NCBI GenBank assembly: GCA_037481695.1
Contig: JBBFLE010000001.1
Location: forward strand, 62,001 to 126,000
DNA from: a bacterium
Lineage (GTDB): Bacteria > Desulfobacterota > Desulfocorpusculales > Desulfocorpusculum
Reading direction: 5' to 3'
Length of the DNA stretch: 64,000 bases
Of the stretch, positions 27,313 to 37,085 are shown piece by piece (the first letter of the stretch is position 1; every line of letters begins with the position of its first letter). The position numbers were made by a program, and so were the translations under genes. The notes beneath the pieces were generated by a model that was not told the DNA's origin, did no database searches, and saw nothing but the letters and a program-made list of their open reading frames with translations.

Positions 27313-29877
27313 ATGGGAGCCCTGGCAGAAAAGAAGGAAATTTCAGGGACAGGCCCCCTTGGAAAGGAATCCCAGGATAAAGTTGAAGGAACTGCTATAC
27401 GTTTTGATTCCACTGGGGGAACATGCCGGGTGCTGGTGGTAGATGACGAGGAGCCAGTGCGGGTTCTTCTGGCCCGGATCCTAAGGCCTGAGGGGTACCT
27501 GGTGGAGCTGGCCTCCTGTGCCTCAGAGGCAAGGCAGCTCATGGCCCAGCGATCCTTTGACTTGGTGCTTTGCGACCTTACCATGCCAGGTGAATCCGGC
27601 ATGGATCTGGCCGGCTGGATTCTCCAAAACAAGCCCTCCAGTGCCCTGATCATAGTCTCGGTGGTCTCGGATCCCAGGATGGCAGAGAAACTCCTGGACT
27701 TGGGAGTATATGGATATGTTCCCAAGCCTTTCACACAGGAGGCCATCCTCATAGCCATGGCTGGAGCCCTGAAGCGCAAGAAACTGGAGGAAGAAAACGC
27801 AAGCTACAGGAGATGCCTGGAGAAAAAAGTAGAAGAAAAAACCGCCAGCTTGCAATCCACCATAGTAAAACTGCGCAAGGCCCAGCAAGCCCTTAAAAGA
27901 AGCCGGGAAAGGTACCGCAGCTTGTTCGAGGGTGTGCCCATTGGGATCTTCCGCACAACCCCTCAAGGAAGAATTCTAGATGCCAACAGCGCCCTTGTTC
28001 ACATGCTGGGGTTTACCAACAAGCAGGAGCTCCTTCGGACCAATGCTGTCAAGCTCTACGCAGATCCGTCGGAACGCCTGAGGTGGAAACAGGCCATCCA
28101 ACAGGCAGGCGTGGTGAAGGGATTCCACAAGGAACTCAGGCGAAATGACGGGAAAACCATCTGGGTGGAGGACAACACCAGGGCTGTGAGGAACAACAAG
28201 GGGCAGATCATCTGCTTCGAGGGCACCATTGAAGATATAACCCAGAGAAAGCTCATGGAGCTGGCCCTAAAGAGCAGCCAGCAGCGCTTCCAGGAGCTTT
28301 TTGATCTGGCTCCTGTGGGTTACTTCGAATATGACCGCTACGGCCGAATATTCAACGTGAACCGCACCCAGCAGGAGATGCTCGGTTACAGCAGGGAAGA
28401 GCTCATAGGGCGCTATGTCTGGGAATTGTTCGCGGAGCCCGAGCCTGGACGAAGCCAGATCCTGGCCAAATTGGCAGGGGCTTTGCCTCCAGCCCATGGC
28501 CTGGAGAGGTACTACAGGCGCAAAGACGGCTCATTGCTGGTGGGATTGATCCAGGACAAGCTCCTCTTGGATGCCCAAGGCAGGGTTCAGGCCATACGCT
28601 GTACTGTTCAGGACATCACGAAGCGCAAGGCCATGGAAGACAGCCTCAGGAAGGCCCACGACGAGAAAGAGCTCCTTCTTTCGGCCATATCTTCGATCCT
28701 GATAGGGGTATCCAAGCATGCGATGGTGACAGAGTGGAACCAGGCCGCTACACGCATCTTGGGACTAAGCAAGGAGCAGGCCCTTGGAGTCCATCTCAAA
28801 GACCTGGACGTAAAGTGGGATATGAGATCTGTGGAAGAAGGGTTCAAGCGATGTTTGGAGTCCAGGGAGTTATACCGTTTAGAGGAAATCACCTTTACGA
28901 GCCAGGAAGGCAAGGAAGGTTTTCTCAGCTTGAGTTTCAGTCCCATGGGGCGGCCTGGGGAAGACCCGGATGGAGTTCTTATCCTTGGGGAGGATATCAC
29001 CCAGAGAAGAATCATGGAAAGACAGCTGGTGCAGGCTCAAAAACTGGAATCCATTGGTCAGCTGGCAGCAGGCATAGCTCATGAGATAAATACCCCCATT
29101 CAGTACATAGGCGACAACACACGCTTTCTCCAAGAAGCCTGGAAGGAAATTCTTCCTTTTCTGGAAAACTGCATGGATCTTATAAGGCGCACCAAGCAGG
29201 AGCCAGAAGGTGTTTATGATTTGCTCAAGGGCCTTGAAACTTCTGCGGAGAAAGCCGATCTGGATTACTTGAGGGAGGAGATTCCCAAGGCAGTGGAACA
29301 GAATCTATATGGCGTGGAGAGGGTAAGCCGCATCGTGAGGGCCATGAAGGAGTTCTCTCACCCCGGGAAGAGGGAAAAGAGCAGCGTGGACATCAACAAG
29401 GCCCTGGAGAGCACCATCACGGTCTCCAGGAACGAGTGGAAGTACGTGGCCGAACTGGTGACCGAGCTGGATCCCTCCCTTCCACTGGTACAATGCGATC
29501 TAGGGGAAATCAACCAGGTGTTCTTGAATCTCATAATCAATGCTGCACATGCCATCGGGGATGTTGTGAAACAATCCTCTCAGGAAAAAGGGCTCATAAG
29601 GATCTCCACCCATAACAAAGGATCATGGGTGGAAGTCAGAATTCAGGATACTGGCACAGGCATTCCCGAGGCCATTCGTTCCAAGATCTTTGATCCCTTT
29701 TTCACCACCAAGGAGGTGGGAAGGGGCACAGGCCAGGGCCTGGCCATATGCCACTCGGTGATAGTCAACAAACTGGGAGGCAGTCTGGACTTCGAAAGTG
29801 AAGTGGGTGTGGGAACCACTTTCATCATAAGAATTCCGGCTGTGGTCCCGGAAAGTGCTAGCAGGAAAGCATCATGA
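27313..29877 (+). CDS. Hybrid sensor histidine kinase: REC-PAS-PAS-PAS-HisKA-HATPase
   Basis: Soluble sensor kinase of about 854 residues with no membrane segment. N-terminal receiver domain (about 38-155, phosphoacceptor Asp88 in LVLCDLTMPG), a coiled-coil linker (155-200), and three PAS domains with PAC-like ends (about 200-318, 322-445, 452-568; the ends read GTIEDITQRK, TVQDITKRK and GEDITQRR). HisKA follows with phospho-histidine His590 in AAGIAHEINTPIQYIGDN, then HATPase (N-box NLIINAAHAIGD, G-boxes DTGTGIPE and GRGTGQGLAI). ATG 27313 has GGAGGAG six bases upstream and is preferred over TTG 27286. Its stop overlaps the next gene as ATGA, so phosphotransfer to the two downstream receivers is a reasonable inference. 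Confidence 0.93.
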   Translation: MGALAEKKEISGTGPLGKESQDKVEGTAIRFDSTGGTCRVLVVDDEEPVRVLLARILRPEGYLVELASCASEARQLMAQRSFDLVLCDLTMPGESGMDLAGWILQNKPSSALIIVSVVSDPRMAEKLLDLGVYGYVPKPFTQEAILIAMAGALKRKKLEEENASYRRCLEKKVEEKTASLQSTIVKLRKAQQALKRSRERYRSLFEGVPIGIFRTTPQGRILDANSALVHMLGFTNKQELLRTNAVKLYADPSERLRWKQAIQQAGVVKGFHKELRRNDGKTIWVEDNTRAVRNNKGQIICFEGTIEDITQRKLMELALKSSQQRFQELFDLAPVGYFEYDRYGRIFNVNRTQQEMLGYSREELIGRYVWELFAEPEPGRSQILAKLAGALPPAHGLERYYRRKDGSLLVGLIQDKLLLDAQGRVQAIRCTVQDITKRKAMEDSLRKAHDEKELLLSAISSILIGVSKHAMVTEWNQAATRILGLSKEQALGVHLKDLDVKWDMRSVEEGFKRCLESRELYRLEEITFTSQEGKEGFLSLSFSPMGRPGEDPDGVLILGEDITQRRIMERQLVQAQKLESIGQLAAGIAHEINTPIQYIGDNTRFLQEAWKEILPFLENCMDLIRRTKQEPEGVYDLLKGLETSAEKADLDYLREEIPKAVEQNLYGVERVSRIVRAMKEFSHPGKREKSSVDINKALESTITVSRNEWKYVAELVTELDPSLPLVQCDLGEINQVFLNLIINAAHAIGDVVKQSSQEKGLIRISTHNKGSWVEVRIQDTGTGIPEAIRSKIFDPFFTTKEVGRGTGQGLAICHSVIVNKLGGSLDFESEVGVGTTFIIRIPAVVPESASRKAS

Positions 29878-31091
29878 AGCCCAGGCTCCTTTTTGTGGAT
29901 GACGAAAGCAATATTTTGCAAGGACTTGCCAGGATGCTTCGCCCCATGCGGCAAAGATGGGATATGGCCTTTGCAGGAGGGGGCAAGGAAGCTTTGGAGC
30001 TATTGGCCAGGGATCATTTCGATGTGATAGTAACGGACATGCGCATGCCTGGCATGGACGGCTCCAAGCTGTTGGAAAAAGTCAGGGAGCTCTACCCCCA
30101 CATGGTTCGCATAGTACTTTCAGGCCACTCGGATCAGGTGATGATACTTCGCTCGGTGGAGGCAGCTCACCAATACCTTGCCAAGCCTTGCGATGCAGAG
30201 CTACTGGTGGAGACCGTGGAAAGAGCCCTGGAGCTCAGGAGGCTCCTGTCAAGCCAGGAGGTTCAGGCTTTGGTCTCCAGTCTGGGAGCACTTCCCAGCC
30301 TGCCTTCCCTTTATCGGGAGATAATGGCAGAGCTTCAAGCCCCCGAGCCTTCTCCCCAGAAGGTGGGAGAGATTGTGGCCCGAGATTTTGCCATGGCAGC
30401 AAAGATCCTTCAACTGGTAAACTCGGCGTTTTTCGGGCTATTCCGGGAAGTCCACCATCCAGTGGAGGCAGTGCGGTACCTGGGCATAGAAACCATCAAG
30501 GCCCTTGTACTTTCCCTTCACCTTTTCTCTGAGTTGAAGCCCGGGCTCTTGCAGGGCTTTTCAGCCGAAAAATTGTGGGAGCACAGTTTTCAGGTTGCAA
30601 TGGCAGCCAAACGCATAGCCTGGAGGGAAACCCACGATCCTAGCACCTGTGAGGCAGCCTTCACCTCAGGTCTATTGCATGACACGGGCCGCCTGGCCTT
30701 GGCCGCCTCTTTGCCGGATCAATACACTCAGGTGCTCAAAAAGGCCCAAGAGACCTCAATGATGCTTTGGAAAGTGGAAACCGAAGCCCTGGGGGCTTCC
30801 CATACAGAGGTGGGAGCTTACCTCATGGGCATCTGGGGGCTACCTCAGGACATAGTGGAGACCATTTGTTTTCACCACTGTCCATCCAGGAGCTTGCATG
30901 CCAAGGCGGGTTTCTCTGCCATCACCTCGGTCCATGCAGCGGAAGCCTTGCTTCAGGACCCCGAGGAAACATGCTCCCAAGAGGGGCAAGAGTGCATAGA
31001 TCGAGATTACCTCCTGACAGTGGGCAAACTTGGGGAATTGCCAGAGTGGGATATGCTGTGCAGGGAGGTGGGAGGAGAGGCCCATGGTTGA
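29874..31091 (+). CDS. Response regulator with HDOD output domain
   Basis: 405-residue protein with an N-terminal receiver domain (Asp55 in VIVTDMRMPGMDG, conserved Lys in YLAKPCDAE) and a C-terminal HDOD domain from about residue 130 (LGALPSLPSLYREIMAELQ, ILQLVNSAFFGL, SGLLHDTGRLALA). HDOD domains are HD-related but usually lack full catalytic residues and act as signalling platforms in motility, chemotaxis or stress pathways. Coupled to the upstream kinase by ATGA overlap and to the next gene by an eight-base overlap. Cytoplasmic. Confidence 0.93.
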   Translation: MKPRLLFVDDESNILQGLARMLRPMRQRWDMAFAGGGKEALELLARDHFDVIVTDMRMPGMDGSKLLEKVRELYPHMVRIVLSGHSDQVMILRSVEAAHQYLAKPCDAELLVETVERALELRRLLSSQEVQALVSSLGALPSLPSLYREIMAELQAPEPSPQKVGEIVARDFAMAAKILQLVNSAFFGLFREVHHPVEAVRYLGIETIKALVLSLHLFSELKPGLLQGFSAEKLWEHSFQVAMAAKRIAWRETHDPSTCEAAFTSGLLHDTGRLALAASLPDQYTQVLKKAQETSMMLWKVETEALGASHTEVGAYLMGIWGLPQDIVETICFHHCPSRSLHAKAGFSAITSVHAAEALLQDPEETCSQEGQECIDRDYLLTVGKLGELPEWDMLCREVGGEAHG

Positions 31092-32289
31092 GGAACGGAT
31101 TCTCTTGGTGGATGACGAAACCAATGTGCTGTCAGCTTTGGAAAGACGGTTGCGAAGCCGCTTTCGCATAGATACCTCCTCGCATCCTCTTGAGGCTCTG
31201 GAGAAGGTCAAGGCCGTGGGCCCATACGCTGTGGTGGTCTCGGATCTGCGGATGCCGGAGATGAATGGAACGCAACTGCTTAGAAAAATAAAAGAGTTGT
31301 CCCCAGAGACTGTCCGCATAATGCTGACTGGTTACGCTGACCTGGACACTGCCATGGAAGCAGTAAACGAGGGAAATGTGTTTCGCTTTCTCACCAAGCC
31401 TTGTCCAGCGGAAGTCCTGGAGAGGACCATCGGGGCAGGCCTGGAGCAGTACAGGTTGGTGCGCGCCGAGCGGGAGCTGCTGGAGCAGACCCTGAAAGGC
31501 AGCATCCGAGTCCTCACGGAGTTGCTCTGTCTGCTCCATCCCGAGGCCTTCGAACGTTCCCACAGAGTCACCCGGCTTGCAGCCCAGGTGGCGAGAGTCA
31601 TGGAGTTGAAGGAAATCTGGAAGGTGGAGACCGCTGCCTTGCTCTCCCAAATCGGATGGGTTACCCTGCCTGAGCAACTCCTGGAGAAGCTCAAAGAGGA
31701 AACGCAGCTTTCTGGTGAGGAGCAGCGTCTTTTTGAGCGGCACCCTTTTGTGGCCTCCAATCTCATCGCACACATCCCCAGGCTGGGGGAAATAGCAGAG
31801 ATAATCAGCCTTCAAGAAAAGCGCTTCGATGGCTCAGGTTTTCCTGAGGGTCCGCTGATCGGTGAGGACATCCCAGTGGAGGCCAGGATTCTGAAGGCCA
31901 TTCTGGACTTCGATCTACTGACTCAGAAGGGCCAGACCAGGGAGCAGGCTTTGGAGACACTGAGAAGCCGCACCGGTTGGTACGATCCCACGGTGCTCGC
32001 GGCCCTGGATGCTGTTCTCAACGCCTCCAATAAGTATGTGGTGAAGGCCCTGGCCTTAGCTGAGTTGACGCCGGGAATGATCCTGGGGGAGGACGTAAAG
32101 AGCAAAGAGGGGACCCTTCTTCTGGCCAAGGGTCGTCACATCACACAACCCATCCTGGAGCGGCTGGGTGCGGTGGCAAGAGCCTATGGTCTGGAAGAAC
32201 CTCTGCGGGTCCTGGTGCCCATGGAATGGGTGCTCCAGGGTGAGGCAACCCCTTGTTCGCCACCTTGGACCTCCACCAAAGCATTGTAG
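31084..32289 (+). CDS. Response regulator with degenerate HD-GYP domain
   Basis: 401-residue protein with a receiver domain (Asp54 in VVVSDLRMPEMNG) followed by an HD-GYP-like fold. The metal-binding residues expected for c-di-GMP phosphodiesterase are missing: the HD pair is Ser188-Gln189 (LLSQIGW), the later HHE is LQE (243-245) and GYP is GFP (FDGSGFPEG). Only the overall layout and the HP motif at 220-221 remain. The C-terminus (LTPGMILGEDVKSKEGTLLL) is a small beta domain common to this regulator type. It is therefore probably a non-enzymatic sensor or partner protein. Translation overlaps the HDOD gene. Confidence 0.88.
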   Translation: MVEERILLVDDETNVLSALERRLRSRFRIDTSSHPLEALEKVKAVGPYAVVVSDLRMPEMNGTQLLRKIKELSPETVRIMLTGYADLDTAMEAVNEGNVFRFLTKPCPAEVLERTIGAGLEQYRLVRAERELLEQTLKGSIRVLTELLCLLHPEAFERSHRVTRLAAQVARVMELKEIWKVETAALLSQIGWVTLPEQLLEKLKEETQLSGEEQRLFERHPFVASNLIAHIPRLGEIAEIISLQEKRFDGSGFPEGPLIGEDIPVEARILKAILDFDLLTQKGQTREQALETLRSRTGWYDPTVLAALDAVLNASNKYVVKALALAELTPGMILGEDVKSKEGTLLLAKGRHITQPILERLGAVARAYGLEEPLRVLVPMEWVLQGEATPCSPPWTSTKAL

Positions 32290-32339
32290 CTCCAGCACCA
32301 AAGCTGATTCGCCTCGGGCCAGCAGAGGTGTGGATCTTT

Positions 32340-32413
32340 TGGCAGACGGGCCAGGATTCGAACCTGGATAGTGGGATCCAAAGTCCCAAGTCCTGCCGTT
32401 GGACGACCCGTCT
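32340..32413 (-). tRNA. tRNA-Gln (anticodon TTG), CCA encoded
   Basis: A full cloverleaf can be drawn on the minus strand. Acceptor AGACGGG/CCCGTCT, then TC, D-arm GTCC/GGAC, anticodon stem TGGGA/TCCCA with loop CTTTGGA (anticodon TTG, reading CAA), T-arm CCAGG-TTCGAAT-CCTGG, discriminator G and an encoded CCA at 32340-32342. Length is 74 bases. It is convergent with the response-regulator gene ending at 32289. Confidence 0.95.
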
Positions 32414-32589
32414 GCAGTTCCCAAACGGCCTGTTCTTTAAATTCATTATGCTATCACAACCTGGACCAGCCCCACAACAACCCAGCCCTGGAACCTTCCC
32501 CCAAGTCTGACAGCCCTCTAGCCTGGTCCATTTCCCAGGATCCGTGATGTCGGGGCTACGCCCCAGAGCCCCCTTACCCATCCCCAGGC

Positions 32590-33543
32590 CTATCGAATCA
32601 AAACCCTGACCTGTCCCTTTCTTTCCACTTGCAGATTCTCTGCTGTGCCAAGCCTCGAGCTTAGATCCTCGCCGTCGGCCTGCACAGGGCTCTTTCTTGG
32701 TAGCCGGATCTCCAACCTCCTGGCTTTTACCCTCCACCAGTGATCTTGCAGGCCGAGCTTGGCAAAGGGTCTGGCCCGGGTGGCCATGAGCTCCACATAG
32801 TGACGCATGTGGCTGAAAATGGTCACCTCCAAGAGCCCATCACCCAGGCTGGCCCTGGGCTCCATGAGAGCGCCTGCAGCGTAATAGGGGGTGTTTGTAA
32901 GAGCCAGCACCCTTGCCCCACCCACCAATTTCTCAAATCTTCCTCCAGAGGCATCCTCCCAGCTCAATAGCGTGCCCTCAGGTATGCGCTCTGCCATGAG
33001 ACTCATCCATACGGCTATGTACAAGGCAAAGTAAAAGGCCCTCTTGCCCATGTGCTGCCTGGCCTCTATCCATTGGCGGATGCGGCAGAATCTCTTTACC
33101 ACGGCTGCATCTAGCCCCAGGCTGGAGTAATTGCTGAAACAGAGCTTGTCCCCAAGGCCCCAAAGATCCACCTCAACGGTCTTTTCCCCTTGCACATAGG
33201 CCAGAACCTCTTCTGGATGCCACGGTCTTCCTTCATAAAGACCCAGACTTCTGGCCATGTCGTTTCCGGTTCCCAGCGGCACGATCCCCACAGGCATGGA
33301 CAGCCCCAAATGCCAACAGGCCTCCAGCACCTGGCTCACCGTTCCATCCCCCCCTACCACCACCAGGCTCTTCATTCCGGGTGCCATGAGACCTATCTGT
33401 TCCTGCAGGTTCCACTTTCTGGTGGGCTCCACAAGCAACTTGTCCTCAGGTCCCAGTCTGGAACTCAGCTCCCTCAAGGCAAAGAGGAACTGGGCTCCTT
33501 TTCTGTTGCCGGCGTGCGGATTTACCAGAATCAGGGCCCTCAT
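32590..33543 (-). CDS. Diacylglycerol/lipid kinase, YegS/BmrU-like
   Basis: ATP-dependent lipid kinase of the DAGK catalytic-domain family, 317 residues. Seen: ALILVNPHAGNRKGAQ at the N-terminus, the signature VVVGGDGTVSQVLEA, and VGIVPLGTGNDMARSLG, then the C-terminal beta-sandwich with GDGLLEVTIFSHM and the short QADGEDL motif near the end. No membrane helix is evident. The substrate (diacylglycerol, phosphatidylglycerol or a sphingoid base) cannot be assigned. It follows the CNNM-like gene on the same strand by about 50 bases. Confidence 0.92.
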   Translation of the reverse strand: MRALILVNPHAGNRKGAQFLFALRELSSRLGPEDKLLVEPTRKWNLQEQIGLMAPGMKSLVVVGGDGTVSQVLEACWHLGLSMPVGIVPLGTGNDMARSLGLYEGRPWHPEEVLAYVQGEKTVEVDLWGLGDKLCFSNYSSLGLDAAVVKRFCRIRQWIEARQHMGKRAFYFALYIAVWMSLMAERIPEGTLLSWEDASGGRFEKLVGGARVLALTNTPYYAAGALMEPRASLGDGLLEVTIFSHMRHYVELMATRARPFAKLGLQDHWWRVKARRLEIRLPRKSPVQADGEDLSSRLGTAENLQVERKGQVRVLIR

Positions 33544-33594
33544 GAATTCCCATTTCCTCCTTTGATCCAGTGGCTCAGGCCATGATTCATCTGC

Positions 33595-34650
33595 TCAACT
33601 CCCACCTCTGTTACTCTTGGGTCCTTCCAGAATGCTTTTCCCACGCTGTCTGGCTTCTTTCTGTAGATCCACCGAGAGATCAGACTCATCAACTATCTCT
33701 TGGCCCAAGATGCTTTCCAACACATCCTCCAATGTGACCACTCCTGCCACACCCCCGAACTCGTCTACCACAACAAAAAGGTGTTCCCTGCGTTCTATGA
33801 ACTGTTGCAACAGTATGTCGGCGCTGGCCATTTCCGGCACCATGTGAACCGGCCTGAGGAAGTCCGAAAGCAGTTTCTCTTCTGCCCCTTCTGCAAGTGC
33901 GACCAGCACATCCCTCCTGTGGACCAGCCCAACTATGCTATCCAACTCCCCCTGGTGCAAAGGCACCCTGCTATGAGGCCAGGGCCACAAGGGGGATGCC
34001 TCTTTAGCCTCTTTGAGGCTCAAGTCCTTGCAGAGGGCAAAAACTACGGTGCGCGGCGTCATAATTTGTCTGGCGGTCACGTTTCTGAGGCTCAGGATGT
34101 TCTTTATGACAACCTCCTCCATGCTCCTCAAAACTCCTGACTTGCGCCCCAGTCTAGCCATGAGCTGGAGTTCCTCCACCGATATTCTCCTGTCCTTGGA
34201 CTGTCCCATCCACCTGGTCAACAGCTCGCTGGCAACAGTAACAGGCCAAAGGATCCAGGTCAGTATTTCCAATGGCCATACCAATGGCCTTGCCAAACCC
34301 CTCGCGTACCTCACCCCCAGGGTCTTTGGTACAACCTTGGAAAAAAAGAGAATCCCTGCGGCATATATTGCAGAGAAAAACGGCAGCCATCCCCCCCCCA
34401 GCACCGAGACGGCCAGTGCCCCCACAAAGGCAGAACCCACGGTGTCGCCCAAGGTATCCAGGGTCAGGATGGCCGAAACCGGCTTTGAGATATTCTCCCT
34501 CATGGCCCGAAGCAGTCTCCCTGACCTGTTTCCTTTGCTGGCCAATAGCTCTACGTATGAGTAAGGCACGGAGTAAAGAACGGCCTCGCAAAGGGAACAG
34601 AAAAAGGAAATAGCCATGACCGTCGCCAAGGCGAGAAAAAGCTCTTGCAT
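33595..34650 (-). CDS. CNNM/DUF21 membrane protein with CBS pair
   Basis: 351-residue membrane protein of the CNNM/CorC/HlyC group. An N-terminal DUF21 domain with about four membrane segments (LALATVMAISFFCSLCEAV onward), then a CBS-domain pair (ARQIMTPRTVVFAL, VHRRDVLVAL, VVVDEFGGVAGVVTLEDVLE). The usual C-terminal CorC_HlyC domain of about 80 residues is absent: the protein ends shortly after the second CBS. Family members are implicated in magnesium or cobalt homeostasis and respond to nucleotides through CBS; the precise role here is unknown. Confidence 0.9.
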   Translation of the reverse strand: MQELFLALATVMAISFFCSLCEAVLYSVPYSYVELLASKGNRSGRLLRAMRENISKPVSAILTLDTLGDTVGSAFVGALAVSVLGGGWLPFFSAIYAAGILFFSKVVPKTLGVRYARGLARPLVWPLEILTWILWPVTVASELLTRWMGQSKDRRISVEELQLMARLGRKSGVLRSMEEVVIKNILSLRNVTARQIMTPRTVVFALCKDLSLKEAKEASPLWPWPHSRVPLHQGELDSIVGLVHRRDVLVALAEGAEEKLLSDFLRPVHMVPEMASADILLQQFIERREHLFVVVDEFGGVAGVVTLEDVLESILGQEIVDESDLSVDLQKEARQRGKSILEGPKSNRGGS

Positions 34651-34800
34651 GCCTTATCACCCCCACCAAGGATCTTAATATTTGGCCACCTAATTCCTTG
34701 GGACGCAAGGCCCTGTCAGCTTCCAAATGGCTTGGGGATTCTTGGGCCTGTTGAGGTAATGGGCCCTCTTGTGCTAAAAAGAGTCTCTCAGGAGGCTTCC

Positions 34801-36150
34801 ATGGATCAGATACGCTACTACAGTACCGCAGGCAAAGCACCCCTTGTGAGCTTCAGTGAGGCCCTCTTCCAGGGCCAGGCCCCGGATGGAGGCCTATACA
34901 TGCCAGAGAAAATTCCCAGGTGGACCAGGAAGGAGATCTGGTCCCTGAGGGGAAAATCTTACAGCCAGGTGGCCTTCGAGGTGCTCAGAAGATTCCTTAA
35001 GGCTGACATGCCCGAAGAAGTCTTGTGGAACATAACCCAGGAGGCGTACGATTTCCCTGTTCCTGTGGAGAGGGTTGTGCACAGACGCTATCTGCTCAGG
35101 CTGGACAGAGGACCCACAGCCTCTTTCAAGGATTTTGCCGCCAGGTTTCTGGCCAGAGCCATGCAATACCTGGGGCTGGAGAGGCAGGAAAAAAGAATCA
35201 TCCTGGTGGCTACATCAGGAGACACCGGCAGCGCCATAGCCAACGCCTTCCATGGCCTTGAAGGCCTGAGTGTGGTGGTGCTCTATCCCAGAGGGGAGGT
35301 CAGCCTAAGGCAGGCAAAACAGATGAACACCTTGGGGGGGAATGTGGTGGCCGTGGCGGCAGAGGCCAAGTTCGATCAGCTTCAGGCCATGGCCATGAAG
35401 GCCTTCGAAGACCCAGACCTGGTACCCCTGAGGCTTACTTCGGCCAATTCCATAAACTGGGGGAGGCTCATGCCCCAGGTGGGCTATCATATGTATGGAT
35501 ATCTCTGTGTGGCAGAGGACCCCCAGGATCGCATCATTGATTCGGTGGCCTCGGGCAACTTCGGCAATGTAACAGCGGATTTTCTGGCCATGCGCATGGG
35601 AAAGCCTGTGGAGAAGATCGTGGTGGCCACCAATGAAAACGATGAGTTCCCGGCATTCATGGAAACCGGGCTTTACAGGCCCGTAAGGCCATCCAAGGCC
35701 TGCCTGTCCAATGCCATGAACGTGGGTAATCCCAGCAACATGCGGAGGATATTTGATCTGTACGGAGGGCGGGTTGACAGGGATGGGAACATCTCTCGAA
35801 TGCCCGACATGAATGCTCTTCGCCGTGACTCAACGGCCATCTCCATCTCTGATCACCTCACAAGGCTTACCATCAAGAGGGCTTATGAGGAATACGGGGT
35901 GTTGCTGGAACCCCACGGAGCAGTGGCCTGGGCGGCCCTCAACAGATACCTCTGGGAAAAAGAATTAAACACCTTGGCCCTGGCCACTGAGACAGCCCAT
36001 CCCGCCAAGTTCCCGGAGGTTCTCCAGGATCTGGGCATAAAAGTGGAGCCGCCTCCTTGCATGGCAGATCTGGAGCAAAGGCCTTCCAGGGAAATAAAGC
36101 TTTCGGCCGATTACCAGGAGTTGAAGGAGCTTTTGCTTTCCCTCAAGTGA
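34801..36150 (+). CDS. thrC: Threonine synthase
   Basis: PLP enzyme that converts O-phosphohomoserine to threonine in the cytoplasm. 449 residues, the long (fungal/proteobacterial) form. N-terminal MDQIRYYSTAGKAPLVSFSE, PLP lysine in PTASFKDFAARFLA, the phosphate loop ATSGDTGSAIANAF, and SANSINWGRLMPQVGYH. ATG 34801 has AGGAGG six bases upstream; the frame is open to 34645 but the extra 52 residues are not conserved. Divergent from the CNNM-like gene. Confidence 0.95.
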   Translation: MDQIRYYSTAGKAPLVSFSEALFQGQAPDGGLYMPEKIPRWTRKEIWSLRGKSYSQVAFEVLRRFLKADMPEEVLWNITQEAYDFPVPVERVVHRRYLLRLDRGPTASFKDFAARFLARAMQYLGLERQEKRIILVATSGDTGSAIANAFHGLEGLSVVVLYPRGEVSLRQAKQMNTLGGNVVAVAAEAKFDQLQAMAMKAFEDPDLVPLRLTSANSINWGRLMPQVGYHMYGYLCVAEDPQDRIIDSVASGNFGNVTADFLAMRMGKPVEKIVVATNENDEFPAFMETGLYRPVRPSKACLSNAMNVGNPSNMRRIFDLYGGRVDRDGNISRMPDMNALRRDSTAISISDHLTRLTIKRAYEEYGVLLEPHGAVAWAALNRYLWEKELNTLALATETAHPAKFPEVLQDLGIKVEPPPCMADLEQRPSREIKLSADYQELKELLLSLK

Positions 36151-36153
36151 GTC

Positions 36154-36999
36154 TCAGATCTTTACAACTTGCCCTTCTTTGGCTCCCTCCATCTGGAGCC
36201 CGGATCCCTTTTCACGGGCGTGGGCCACGGCCATAGCCACCAGCATGTCCACACCTTGATCCGTACGATCAGGGTCGTGGTGGGTCAGAAGAAGTCTGCC
36301 CACTTGGGCCTCCAGGGCCAGATCCACTGCGGAGACACAGTCTGAGTGGCCCCAGCCCCTCTTGGCTTCCATTTCCACAGGCAGGTACTGGGCATCATGT
36401 ATCAGCAGATCGGCTCCGCGGCAGAAACTCACGTAATCGGCTTGGGAACGCCCGTTCATGGGATGGCTGGTGAGCTCGTTGTCCGTGAGAAATACCAGTG
36501 TTTTTCTCCCCTCCCTGATCCTGAATCCCATGCCGCCTTGGGGATGCCTCAGTTCAATGCCTTCCACCACGGCTGAGCCGATTTCCAAGGCACCGTGGCT
36601 CAGCCTGGAGAGATTTTCTATGCGTTTACTCAAAGAATCAAACTCCACAGGAAAGACTCCATCCACCATTCCCTTGTTGAGAGTCATGCGAAGGCCTTCC
36701 ATGGCTCTCCTGCACCCGTCTATCTTAATGCGGGTGCCCTCAACATACACCGGAGCGAAAAAGGGAAAACCCATGATGTGATCCCAGTGAATATGGGTTA
36801 TCAGGATGTGGCAATCCACGGGACCCTCTTCTTGGGAAAGCGCCAGGCCCAGAGGCCTAATCCCGGATCCGGCATCCAGGATCAGCCTCTCCCCCCCCTC
36901 CAAAAGGACCTCCACACAGGTGGTGTTGCCTCCGAATCTCACAGTGTCAGGTCCAGGTGCTGCTATGGAACCCCTTGTCCCCCAGAAACGCACTTCCAT
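36154..36999 (-). CDS. MBL-fold metallo-hydrolase (cyclic phosphodiesterase-like)
   Basis: 281-residue metallo-beta-lactamase fold protein. N-terminal MEVRFWGTRGSIAAPGPDT and RFGGNTTCVEV are typical of the PhnP/phosphoribosyl-cyclic-phosphodiesterase-like or PDE-type branch. The metal motif HxHxDH is present as HIHWDH, with DAQYLP, a GHSDC segment and a final THHDPDRTD contributing further ligands. No signal peptide. It is convergent with thrC (three bases between stops). Substrate unknown; cyclic nucleotide or RNA-end phosphodiesters are candidates. Confidence 0.87.
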   Translation of the reverse strand: MEVRFWGTRGSIAAPGPDTVRFGGNTTCVEVLLEGGERLILDAGSGIRPLGLALSQEEGPVDCHILITHIHWDHIMGFPFFAPVYVEGTRIKIDGCRRAMEGLRMTLNKGMVDGVFPVEFDSLSKRIENLSRLSHGALEIGSAVVEGIELRHPQGGMGFRIREGRKTLVFLTDNELTSHPMNGRSQADYVSFCRGADLLIHDAQYLPVEMEAKRGWGHSDCVSAVDLALEAQVGRLLLTHHDPDRTDQGVDMLVAMAVAHAREKGSGLQMEGAKEGQVVKI

Positions 37000-37085
37000 A
37001 TTCTTTTATCCTTTGCCTCCACCCTGTCCGGGGCCTTGGGACAAGCCCTTTTGTTTCTCCGGGAGCTTTTCTGGGGTTGGGCTAT

